Origin: Flectobacillus major DSM 103
GTDB taxonomy: Bacteria; Bacteroidota; Bacteroidia; Cytophagales; Spirosomataceae
Assembly (NCBI RefSeq): GCF_000427405.1
Contig: NZ_KE386492.1
Span: 1 to 64,000, forward strand
Length of the DNA: 64,000 nucleotides
Direction: 5' to 3'
Program-made: the position numbers and the translations under genes
Shown: piece after piece, positions 1 through 9,400 of the stretch
Position numbering within the stretch: the first letter of the stretch is position 1
How the letters are laid out: the number at the start of each line of letters is the position of its first letter
Notes under the pieces: generated by a model
Told to the model about the DNA's origin: nothing
Seen by the model: the letters and a program-made list of their open reading frames with translations, nothing else
Databases searched by the model: none

Positions 1-35
1 ACGAATTGGCTAGATATTTGATATGATTAATTGTA

Positions 36-77
36 CTGAAACTGATGAACACAATATCGTATCTTCATCAGTTTCAG
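36..77. terminator. Perfect 14-bp inverted repeat, possible terminator of an upstream gene
   Basis: Arms 36-49 (CTGAAACTGATGAA) and 64-77 are exact reverse complements around a 14-nt loop. No long T tract follows, so the terminator role is inferred from its position at the window start, ahead of the promoter region of the first gene. The rest of 1-221 shows nothing else I can name. Confidence 0.4.
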
Positions 78-221
78 GGTATTTGCTCAGGCTTTCTGGT
101 TTTTCGCCTTTTCCTTCAATAATTTTATACTATTCTCACCGTCAGTCATATAATAGCTAAGTAGAAGTACATATATAAATCTAAAAAGGCAAACTTTTTT
201 GATTTCAACACAACCAAATAG

Positions 222-3200
222 ATGATTCATATAGCACCACAACTAAAAATCCTTGTTGTTGAAGATAACCTAGGAGATTATATTTTATTTGAAGAGTATT
301 TGCATGATACAGGATTAGATGTAAAGGATGTCCAAAATGTTATTTCTGTTGCTGAGGCTAAAAAAATATTAGCTCAACAGGATTTCGACTTGGTATTCCT
401 AGATTTGTCGTTGCCTGATAGCGTTGGAATTCAGTCATTAATTGACCTAAACCATATAATAGCTCATATCCCGATTGTGGTACTTTCGGGTATGGAAGAA
501 ACCCAAACCACCACACAAGCCATCATAAATGGTGCACAGGATTACTTGATTAAAGGTGAACTAGATGCCAAATTGCTATCAAAAACGATTCGTTATAGTA
601 TTGAACGTAAAAAAAATCTCGAAAAAATTAAGCAAAGTAACGAACGGTATACCCTTGTGTCGAATGCTACAATTGGGATGGTTTGGGACATCAACTTGAT
701 TACCCGCGAGGTTGTTCGTTCAGGCGATGCTTTTTTGCAACAACACGGCTACGACGAACACGAATTTACTAGCAATTTTGACTTTTGGGGGTTGCGTGTT
801 CACCCCGACGATTATTTGGAATTAAATCAGCGGATTAATCAGCATTTAGAAAAAGCCGAAACCAAATTCTGGGAAAGCGAATACCGCTTCCAAAATGGCA
901 ATGGTGAATATTTTTATGTACACGACCGTGGTTCAACTATCTTTGGTGCCGATGGTCAACCCGCTAGAATGATTGGTACTATGATGGATATTTCGGAACG
1001 CAAAACCTCAGAAGAGCTTTTACGTATTTCCGAACATAATTACCGACAAATTTTCTTCAACAACCCTAATCCCATGTGGATTTATGATGCCGAAACACTG
1101 GCTTTTTTAGAAGTCAATCCTGCGGCTATTAAACACTACGGATATACCCGTGAAGAATTTTTGTCTATTACCCTTTCAGACGTTCGGCCAGAAGAAGATG
1201 CTGCCATTTTTTTTACACAAGAGCTTATTACACAGCAAATTGCAGGTACAAAGGAGGTTTTTGTTGTGCATCAAAAGAAAAATCGAGAAAAAATTATTGT
1301 CGAAATAACAGCCTATCCGATTGATTTTGGCGGTAAGCAGGCTATGCAAACGCTTATCAATGATGTAACCGAAAAAGTTAGAAATCAAAAAGAAAAACAA
1401 GTGGTAGTGCAGGCAATTGAGTCGTTCAGAAATGCGTCGTCGCTAACCATTGGCCTCAACGAAAGCCTCAAATGTATTCGTGATTTTGCGGGCTGGGAAT
1501 ACGGCGAAATTTGGTTGTCTGATTATCACCAAGAACATATTCGCTTACAAACCTTTGATTCCTCTTCGTCGTTTCCCGAACTAACAGCAATGGCGATGAG
1601 TATTATTGAACAAAATATTCCATTCAAGGAATCAATTTACCAAATTGTTGAAAAACAAAAATTTGCCTTTTGGTCAAATAACGTTCAGATAGAACCATAT
1701 TTTATCCGAAAAGCTCAAGCCAAAAATCTTGATATTAAAGCCGCTGTATCTGTACCAATTATGTATAATGAAAAAATAATTGGATGGATTTTGCTATTTA
1801 GCCGACAAACGGGCAACCCTGATATAAAAATTATCAATTTTTTAGAAAGCGTCTGTAAGCAGCTTGGTTCTGAAATAGAAAAACGTAACGCCGACGAGCA
1901 GCTCAATCATTTCTTTATGCTCAGTAGCGATTTGCTGGGAATTGCCACTCTCGACGGCTATTTTGTAAGGGTCAATAACTCCTTTTCGAGGATTTTGGGC
2001 TACCAAGAAAACACCATTAATGGAAGCCTCCTGCTCGACTACGTGCATCCCGAAGACAAAGAAGAAACCCACAGAGTAGTTAAGGGACTTGCCGAAAAAC
2101 AGGCGGTTTCCTTTATGGAAAATAGGTTTATTGCCCAAAATGGTGATACCAAATGGGTTTCGTGGTCGGTTACATTCCTGCCCGACGAAAAGTTGGTATT
2201 TGCCTCGGGGCGTGATATTACCAAGCAAAAAGAAGAAGAACTTCAATTAAGATTACTAGAATCGGTAATTACCAACAGCAACGATGCCATTGTAATTACT
2301 GAGCCTATTTTGTCCAAACAGAACGGACAAAAAGTGGTTTATTTCAATAAATCCTTCTTGCAGCTAACAGGCTATAACGCAACCGAAATAATCGAAAACC
2401 CTACTCAACTACTCAGAGGTGCAAATACCAACATAGCCGAACTCGAAAAAATCAACGAGGCTATGGCTACTTGGACTCCCGCTGAAGCAGAAGTTATTAT
2501 TTATAAAAAAACAGGCGAAGAGTTTTGGACAAACCTATCGGTAATTCCAGTACCTGACAAAACGGGAGTGTTTACTCACTGGATTTCGATTTTTAGAGAT
2601 ATTACCGCCCGCAAAAAAGGGGAAGCAGAAAAAGAAATTCTTATTAAAGAACTTACCGATAGCAATACTGATTTAAAGCAGTTTACTTTTATTACGTCGC
2701 ACAACTTGCGAGCTCCGTTGTCTAATTTGTTGGGAATTTTGGATTTAATAGAGCCAAGTGTCATTCAAGACGAAATGACGTTATTCCTTATTGAAAAATT
2801 CAAAGAATCTACTTTACAACTCAACCAAACCGTAAACGACCTACTCAATGTACTTGTTATCAAAAACAAAGTAAATTTGGAACGAAAAACTTTACAGTTT
2901 GAAACAGAATTTGAAAAAGTAAAAACCTCTATTCAGTACCAAATCAACGAGGCCAGTGCGTTGTTGAAAACCGATTTTACGGCTATCAATACGGTTAGTT
3001 TTGACAGTACCTATTTGGAAAGTATCTTGCTCAATTTGCTGACCAATGCCATCAAATACCGTTCGCCTAAACGCTCGCTTGAACTCAATATTTTCACCAA
3101 AGATACCCCCGAATATATCGAATTGTATTTTATGGATAATGGTATTGGTATAGACCTAAAACGCCATCATAGCAAGATTTTTGGCTTGTACCAGCGATTC

Positions 3201-3332
3201 CATGATTACCCAGAAAGCAAGGGGTTGGGGCTATATATTGTAAGCTCGCAAATCAGAGCTCTTGGGGGCAAAATCGAAGTACAAAGCGAGGTAGACAAAG
3301 GCACGACGTTTGTTGTATATTTTGCCAAATAA
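222..3332 (+). CDS. REC-multi-PAS-GAF histidine kinase
   Basis: A probably cytoplasmic sensor histidine kinase of 1036 residues with no signal peptide or membrane segment. An N-terminal receiver domain (about 8-125) has its acidic pocket at E14/D15, phospho-acceptor D61 and lysine K111. About two PAS domains (140-390), a GAF-like domain (410-560) and two more PAS domains (565-815) follow. The kinase core has the phospho-acceptor His in SHNLRAPLSN, an N box LLTNAIKY, and G boxes DNGIGI and GLGLYIV. A receiver in front of the sensors suggests the protein integrates phosphorylation from another kinase with small-molecule or redox input. No partner response regulator lies beside it. The last PAS domain looks somewhat LOV-like (NPTQLLRG) but lacks the photoactive cysteine. 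Family assignment is secure; the signal is unknown. Confidence 0.9.
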   Translation: MIHIAPQLKILVVEDNLGDYILFEEYLHDTGLDVKDVQNVISVAEAKKILAQQDFDLVFLDLSLPDSVGIQSLIDLNHIIAHIPIVVLSGMEETQTTTQAIINGAQDYLIKGELDAKLLSKTIRYSIERKKNLEKIKQSNERYTLVSNATIGMVWDINLITREVVRSGDAFLQQHGYDEHEFTSNFDFWGLRVHPDDYLELNQRINQHLEKAETKFWESEYRFQNGNGEYFYVHDRGSTIFGADGQPARMIGTMMDISERKTSEELLRISEHNYRQIFFNNPNPMWIYDAETLAFLEVNPAAIKHYGYTREEFLSITLSDVRPEEDAAIFFTQELITQQIAGTKEVFVVHQKKNREKIIVEITAYPIDFGGKQAMQTLINDVTEKVRNQKEKQVVVQAIESFRNASSLTIGLNESLKCIRDFAGWEYGEIWLSDYHQEHIRLQTFDSSSSFPELTAMAMSIIEQNIPFKESIYQIVEKQKFAFWSNNVQIEPYFIRKAQAKNLDIKAAVSVPIMYNEKIIGWILLFSRQTGNPDIKIINFLESVCKQLGSEIEKRNADEQLNHFFMLSSDLLGIATLDGYFVRVNNSFSRILGYQENTINGSLLLDYVHPEDKEETHRVVKGLAEKQAVSFMENRFIAQNGDTKWVSWSVTFLPDEKLVFASGRDITKQKEEELQLRLLESVITNSNDAIVITEPILSKQNGQKVVYFNKSFLQLTGYNATEIIENPTQLLRGANTNIAELEKINEAMATWTPAEAEVIIYKKTGEEFWTNLSVIPVPDKTGVFTHWISIFRDITARKKGEAEKEILIKELTDSNTDLKQFTFITSHNLRAPLSNLLGILDLIEPSVIQDEMTLFLIEKFKESTLQLNQTVNDLLNVLVIKNKVNLERKTLQFETEFEKVKTSIQYQINEASALLKTDFTAINTVSFDSTYLESILLNLLTNAIKYRSPKRSLELNIFTKDTPEYIELYFMDNGIGIDLKRHHSKIFGLYQRFHDYPESKGLGLYIVSSQIRALGGKIEVQSEVDKGTTFVVYFAK

Positions 3333-3692
3333 ATACCCCAAAAACAATTTAGGATAATAAATGCTGTTTTTCCAATGCAAAATTGACATAGAATATCAAC
3401 AAAACTTATTATCTTGTTAAAATACAAACATAAAATCAGTCGTTTAATATTTAGGCTGTCCCCAAAAACCTTACCCTTGAGTTAAGAAAATAATTTTCTT
3501 ACGGTAACGTAAAGTTGATATAGTGTTTGATAAACTAAATGAAAAATAGAAATAATTAAATATAATTATTTGATAAAGAGCGAGTTGTCGATAAGGTATA
3601 TAATAAAGTTGCTATTTTATTTTGCCAAATAACTGGACGCTTTTCTGAGACAAATAGTCATTTATTTTCCATATTATTTACCTTAATTGTTT
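3333..3692. other. Intergenic region, no gene seen
   Basis: 360 bp of AT-rich sequence between the histidine kinase and the DUF3817 gene. I see no credible reading frame, strong hairpin or clear promoter element. Confidence 0.5.
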
Positions 3693-3989
3693 ATGTCAGA
3701 ATCACATACATTAGTACAAAAACTAACAAAGTACTATTTATTAATAGGAAAAACCGAAGGATATAGTTACCTCTTGTTACTATTTGTAGCTATGCCTGCC
3801 AAATATCTTCTACAAAAACCCGAATTAGTACGCATTGCGGGTTCTATTCATGGCTTTCTTTTTGTAGCGTTTGTAGGTATAATATTGCTTATGATACTCA
3901 AAGCAGGAATGTCCATAAAAAATGCAATACTAGCTTTTTTGCTGTCTCTTATTCCATTTGGAACTTTCTACCTAAGAAAAACTCTTTAA
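3693..3989 (+). CDS. DUF3817-like small integral membrane protein
   Basis: A 98-residue membrane protein. The ATG at 3693 is preferred to an in-frame TTG two codons earlier. Hydrophobic segments lie at about residues 20-38, 48-66 and 72-90. The pattern K-x-E-G-x-S-Y-L-L-L-L-F-x-A-M-P near the N-terminus and the segment with GSIHGFLFVAF match the DUF3817 family of inner-membrane proteins, whose function is unknown. It lies 101 bp ahead of the HD/PycTM gene on the same strand, so co-transcription is possible but not shown. Confidence 0.75.
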   Translation: MSESHTLVQKLTKYYLLIGKTEGYSYLLLLFVAMPAKYLLQKPELVRIAGSIHGFLFVAFVGIILLMILKAGMSIKNAILAFLLSLIPFGTFYLRKTL

Positions 3990-4090
3990 CAGATAGCTAT
4001 CACACAAATGTACCGTTGAAAATCAGTAGCCTAGGGCTATTAGCTGCCATTGGTACACGTTTATATTCAAAAACTCAATAGCGAAGCAAT

Positions 4091-5293
4091 ATGCAAACCG
4101 AACTACTTGAAGCCGTAAAGCAATATTCTGAATCTATTTTAGAAAATTTGCCTGCTCAATTTTGCTATCATAATGCACAACATACGGCTCATGTTGTAGA
4201 ATCGACTCTTACGATTGCCCAAGAAGTGGGCGTAAAAGAAAAAACTTTAGAAAATCTGCTTATTGCGGCATGGATGCACGACATTGGCTATGCCGAAAGC
4301 ACCACCGACCACGAAACCCATAGTGCCAATATGGCGAGGGATTTTTTGACAAAGCTTAATTTCCCAGAAAAACGAATCGAGAAAGTTGTGGAATATATTG
4401 AGGCCACTCGTATGCCACAAACACCCCACAACGAAAAACAAATGATTATCTGCGATGCTGATTTGTCGCACATGGCCGCCGATAATTTTTTGAGTATTTC
4501 GGAAGAACTAAGAAAAGAAATTTCGCTGACCAAAATAGAATGTAGCGAACGTGAATGGCTAAAAAGTACCCTACAATTATTACAAAATCATCGGTATTTT
4601 ACTTCGTATGGCAAAAGGGTATTAGAACCTAAAAAGCAAATTAATCTTCATAAAATAGAAGACCGACTTGTTGAACTCAAGGAAATCAAGAAAGCCAAGA
4701 GAGAAGACAATTTAGCCAACTTAGATACTGTTCTTTTATCAAAAGAAAATAAGACCAAACGCCCCGACCGTGGTATCGAAACGATGTTTCGTACTACTTC
4801 GTCCAATCACTTTCAGCTATCGGCTATGGCCGACAACAAGGCTAATATCATGATTTCGGTGAATACCATTATTATTTCATTGATAATCAGTATATTGATT
4901 AGAAAATTGGAAGAGAATATTTATTTGGTTATTCCTACTATTATGATTACAGTAGTGTGCATGCTGGCTACTGTTTTTGCTGTACTAGCTACGATTCCTA
5001 ATGTTACTAAAGGTAAATTTTCAAAAGAAGACATTGCCAACCGAAGTGCCAATCTATTATTTTTTGGTAACTTCCATGAAATGGAACTAGAAGATTATCA
5101 GGCAGGAATGAAAGAAATGATGAACGATTCAGAATTTTTGTACTCGTCGATGACCCGTGACATATACTTTTTGGGCAAAGTACTGGGCAAGAAATACAAA
5201 ATGTTGCGTATTGCTTATAATATTTTCATGTATGGTTTTGTAATATCTGTGGTTGCTTTTGGTGTAGCGGCAGTACTTCAAAATATAAAATAA
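4091..5293 (+). CDS. HD phosphohydrolase fused to Pycsar-type transmembrane effector domain
   Basis: A 400-residue two-part protein. Residues about 20-180 form an HD-superfamily domain with H31, the doublet H63-D64 (WMHDIGY) and D124 (CDADLSH), the expected metal ligands of nucleotide or cyclic-nucleotide phosphohydrolases. After a charged linker (190-230), residues about 232-400 match the DUF5706/PycTM family of membrane effectors: the signature FQLSAMADNKANIMISVN, membrane segments at about 251-271 and 277-301, a conserved soluble stretch, and a third segment at 374-396. In Pycsar defence, PycTM responds to cCMP or cUMP made by a PycC cyclase. No cyclase gene is adjacent. The HD domain may degrade the signal or sense it; this is inference. 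The PAP2 gene starts 28 bp downstream, so the two are probably one operon. Confidence 0.85.
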   Translation: MQTELLEAVKQYSESILENLPAQFCYHNAQHTAHVVESTLTIAQEVGVKEKTLENLLIAAWMHDIGYAESTTDHETHSANMARDFLTKLNFPEKRIEKVVEYIEATRMPQTPHNEKQMIICDADLSHMAADNFLSISEELRKEISLTKIECSEREWLKSTLQLLQNHRYFTSYGKRVLEPKKQINLHKIEDRLVELKEIKKAKREDNLANLDTVLLSKENKTKRPDRGIETMFRTTSSNHFQLSAMADNKANIMISVNTIIISLIISILIRKLEENIYLVIPTIMITVVCMLATVFAVLATIPNVTKGKFSKEDIANRSANLLFFGNFHEMELEDYQAGMKEMMNDSEFLYSSMTRDIYFLGKVLGKKYKMLRIAYNIFMYGFVISVVAFGVAAVLQNIK

Positions 5294-5321
5294 TCCTGTT
5301 CATCACTATTGTATATCGTTT

Positions 5322-6056
5322 ATGTCAAAAAACACCATCATTTGCCTTTTAGTAATAGTAGGTTTTCTGTTGAGCAGTACTTGTCTTTTTTCGCAGGAAA
5401 GAGACTCTACCTATAGAAAACAAAAAACAAAAGAACTCATTGCCCCAGCCGTACTAATTGCTACAGGTATGGTGTTTATTAATAACAGCACCAAAGCCGA
5501 ACAAAAAGAATGGCATACCAAATATTTAAGTAGTTTTCGTACCAATGCCGACGATTACTTGCAGGTAACACCTCAGGCAGCTGTAATGGGTTTAGATATT
5601 ATTGGCGTTCATGGAAAACATTCGTTTGTAGATAAAGGTGGTATTATATTGCTCGGAAGTGCAATTATGCTTGGAACTGTTTTTGGACTTAAAAAGATTA
5701 CAAAAATTCAACGTCCCGACGACTCTACCAATGATTCTTTTCCGTCGGGGCATACTGCTAATGCCTTTTTTGGAGCAACCGTACTTGCCGAAGAGTATGG
5801 CGATAAAAGCGTTTGGTATACTATTGGAGGCTATACTGTAGCTACCACAACGGGTACTTTTAGAATGCTCAATAATCGCCATTGGCTTTCGGATGTGCTG
5901 ATTGGTGCGGGTATTGGTATTTTATCGGCCAAGGCTACCTACGTAGTATATCCTTGGATTAAGCAAAAACTCATGAAAAAAGTACCTACCAATGTAACCG
6001 TTATTCCTGTGTACGACGGCCGTACCGTTGGCGGAAGCCTTACTATTGGATTTTGA
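5322..6056 (+). CDS. PAP2-family phosphatase, exported
   Basis: A 244-residue membrane-associated acid phosphatase of the PAP2 superfamily. An N-terminal signal or anchor (about 5-24, ending near CLFSQ) precedes the catalytic domain. The three signature motifs are present: K-x6-RP (KKITKIQRP), PSGH (FPSGHTANAFFG) and R-x5-H-x3-D (RMLNNRHWLSD). Members dephosphorylate lipid phosphates such as phosphatidate, phosphatidylglycerol phosphate or undecaprenyl diphosphate in or outside the membrane; the substrate here cannot be told. It follows the HD/PycTM gene by 28 bp, so both probably act at the envelope from one transcript. Confidence 0.88.
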   Translation: MSKNTIICLLVIVGFLLSSTCLFSQERDSTYRKQKTKELIAPAVLIATGMVFINNSTKAEQKEWHTKYLSSFRTNADDYLQVTPQAAVMGLDIIGVHGKHSFVDKGGIILLGSAIMLGTVFGLKKITKIQRPDDSTNDSFPSGHTANAFFGATVLAEEYGDKSVWYTIGGYTVATTTGTFRMLNNRHWLSDVLIGAGIGILSAKATYVVYPWIKQKLMKKVPTNVTVIPVYDGRTVGGSLTIGF

Positions 6057-6477
6057 TAGATGCGTAAACGTATTAAATAACGAAAGTAAAGTAATTGATT
6101 GATAATTAGAGACTTATTTTAAGTTGGATTCATAAAATAGTTGAGAAACCCCTGAATCTCTATTCAATTATTAAGATAAAAGGATTTTTGAGGTTGTTTT
6201 AAAAATACGCTAGTTTCCTCGATTAGCTTTTTCCTATTAGCAGGCCAATAATTAGCTATTGCTAACAGAAACAATATGATTTTGGACAAAAAACAACCCA
6301 ACGTTAGGCAATCTATTTTGACAGCTTGGGTTGTTTCTTATCCAATATTATTCAGACTATTTTATTGAGTACCAATCACTATTTCGCCCTTAGTGTACTC
6401 AAAATGATACAACAGTAAGCTATTACCTTTAGCCTATGTATTGATTCAGCAGTATATCTTTTGCAAAACATACCATT
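6057..6477. other. Intergenic region with a weak hairpin
   Basis: 421 bp between the PAP2 gene and the phosphoesterase/barrel gene. It holds the hairpin noted at 6290-6336 and otherwise no recognisable gene. Confidence 0.5.
6290..6336 (+). terminator. Possible terminator after the PAP2 gene
   Basis: Arms AAACAACCCA (6291-6300) and TGGGTTGTTT (6327-6336) are exact complements with a 26-nt loop; the right arm is itself T-rich. The large loop makes this a moderate call. Confidence 0.45.
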
Positions 6478-9400
6478 ATGAAGCAAACTATACTTATCAT
6501 TTTTTCGATTTTTTTGCCTTTTACTTTTTTGGCACAAAGTAAAAAGGTACAACATACTATTTTTCTGATTGGCGATGCTGGCGAGCCTCTACTCAATGGT
6601 AGCGACGCTGTCCTCTCGACACTCCAGCAACGTATCAATCTTGCGGGGAAAAATAGTAGTGTTATTTTTTTAGGCGATAATATATACCCTATCGGAATGG
6701 TCTCGGAAGACCACCCCAATAGAAAACAAGCCGAAGCACGCTTTGCAGCACAACTTGATATTATCAAAAATTCTTCAGGACAAGGTTTTGTGATTCCTGG
6801 TAACCACGATTGGCAACAAGGTGGAAAAAATGGTTGGGAATATATCAAAAACCAAGAAAAATTTGTAACCGATTATCTTCAACGCAACGATGTTTTTTAT
6901 CCTAAAGGCGGATGTCCAACTCCTCAAGAGATTCATGTTTCCAACGATTTAACACTTGTTCTTTTAGATACCCAATGGTATTTGCACCCTTGGAAAAAAC
7001 CCGAAGACAATTCGGACTGTGAGGTAAAAAGTCTGGCAGGTATGCTAACCACTGTCGATGATATTATTTTCCGTAATCAAGACAAAAAAGTAATAGTGCT
7101 TGGGCATCATCCTATGTATTCGCATGGCTCGCATGGGGGGTATTTTACGGTAAAAGACCATCTGTTGCCTTTGCATGAATTAGGAATAAATATTCCGTTG
7201 CCCGTAATAGGTTCTATTTATCCACTATTTCGCTCAATGATTGGTAATATTCAGGATATTCCCAATCCCGTTTATAAAGAAATGAGCAATGGGTTAACCA
7301 GTATTTTCAAACAGTATTCCAATGTGATTTATGCCAATGGACACGAGCATAATTTACAGCTCATTGTACGAGACTCTATCAATTATATTACGTCTGGGTC
7401 GGGGTCAAAGCATACTCCTGTAAAAAAAGGAAAAGATTCTGAGTTTGCAGCCGAAACCAAAGGCTTTGCTCAGTTAGAATATTTAGAAGATGGTACACTT
7501 TTATTAAGTTTTATTTCAGGAAAAAATGAAGTCCTTTTCCAAAAAGAAATACATTTAAAAACTACTGCTTTTCAAGCTCCCAATTTACTTATCAACGACA
7601 AAAAAGCGAATATTCCTAATCCTCATTTTAAAGCTAATACCTTTAAAACATGGTTATTGGGTAGTAATTATCGAGATATTTGGACCAAGCCTATCGTAAC
7701 TCCTATTCTTGATTTTCAGCATGAAAAAGGAGGCTTAAAAATTATTCAGCGTGGTGGTGGGCAACAAACGCTGTCGCTCAGATACCAAGCCAAAGATGGA
7801 GGGCAATACGTGACTCGTTCGGTAGAGAAATACCCAGAAAGTGCTGTGCCAGAGTCTATTAGAAGCAAGTTTACGGTCGAAATTGTGGGTGACCAAATAT
7901 CGGCGTCTCACCCATTTGCGGCACTTACAGTACCTACTTTGGCCGATGCAGCAGGCGTATTGCATACCAATCCAAGACTTGTGACAATTCCGAACGATAC
8001 AACTTTGGGCAAATACCAACGACTTTTTGCAGGCCAATTGGCATTGTTTGAGGAAAGACCCGAAGAAGGTTTTGCAGGAGCAAAAAAGACCCTTTCGACA
8101 CTAAAATTATTTGATAAATTAGAAGAAGACAACAAAAATAAAGTAGACCAGAAAGCTACTTTACGGGCAAGGCTATTAGATATGTTTATTGGTGACTGGG
8201 ACAGACACGAAGACCAATGGCGTTGGGCTGCTTATGACAACGGCAAAAATACCCTTTATCAGCCTATTCCTCGTGACCGTGACCAAGCCTATTTTGTTAG
8301 CCAAGGGTTGCTTCCTCGTATTATATCACGCAAATGGATTTTACCTAAAATTCAAGGATTTGATTATCAGATTCGAGACATCAATACCTTCAACTACAAT
8401 GCTCGATACGTTGACCGAGCTTTTTTGACCGAACTTAGCGAACAGGATTGGCTCGATGAAGCAAAAGCTTTTCAACAAAATATGACAGAGGCAACCATAG
8501 ATTCGGCTATTGCCAAACTGCCTCAGAATGACCCACATGCAACCGAAATTATCAATAAGCTGAAGCAACGCAAAAAAGATATGGTTCAGTATGCTCAGGC
8601 TTATTATCAGTTTTTGGCCAAAGAGGTAGATATTGTGGCATCAGACAAAGACGAGTTTATTGAGGTTATTCGTCAGGAAGATGGCCAAACAGAAGTTTCT
8701 ATTTTTGACAAAAACAAAAAAGACGAAAAAGGGAAGCAAACGTATCATCGTATTTTTCAACCAACTATAACCAAAGAAATACGTATTTGGGGGCTCGATG
8801 GCGACGATAAATTTAGCGTAAAAGGACAGGCCGAAAAAGGAATTAGAGTACGACTTATTGGCGGAAAAGGGAAAGATGCTTTTGTTGATAGCTCAAAAGT
8901 AGCACGAGGAGCTAAAAAAACTTTGATTTACGACAAAACTAAAAATACACTGATTCAGGGAAGCGAAGAAACCGCCGATAAAACAAGTGATAGCGATAAG
9001 CGTATAAATGACCTAGACCGATTTGCTTTTGTGTATGACCGAATAGCTCCGCTTGGCTCGTTTGCTTATAACCCCGATGACGGTATTTTTATTGGTGGTG
9101 GTGTACAGTTAACCAAGCAAGGCTTTAGAAAAACCCCTTACAAAACACAACACAATTTATCGGGTAATTATGCTTTTTCTACCAAAGCTTTCAATCTATT
9201 CTATGTAGGAAATTTTGTTGACTTGATCGGAAAGGCCGACCTAGAACTGAAGATTACCTTACAGCAAGAAGGCATTACCGATAACTTTTTTGGCTTGAGC
9301 AACGAATCAGTTTACTTAAAAGAAAAGGGCATTCGGTATTACCGAACCAAGTTGAGTAATTACGAAAACTCGGCTATTCTTAAAAATCATTTTAATAAAC

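Noticed and set aside
1176-1400. Antisense open frames within large genes, for example here and at 1842-2246, 13545-14060 and 54587-55060
   Set aside because: They lie inside well-supported genes in other frames and have no family features, so they are treated as chance frames.
2250-2650. LOV photosensor domain in the last PAS of the first kinase
   Set aside because: The text NPTQLLRG is LOV-like, but the flavin-binding cysteine of the GxNCRFLQ motif is absent.
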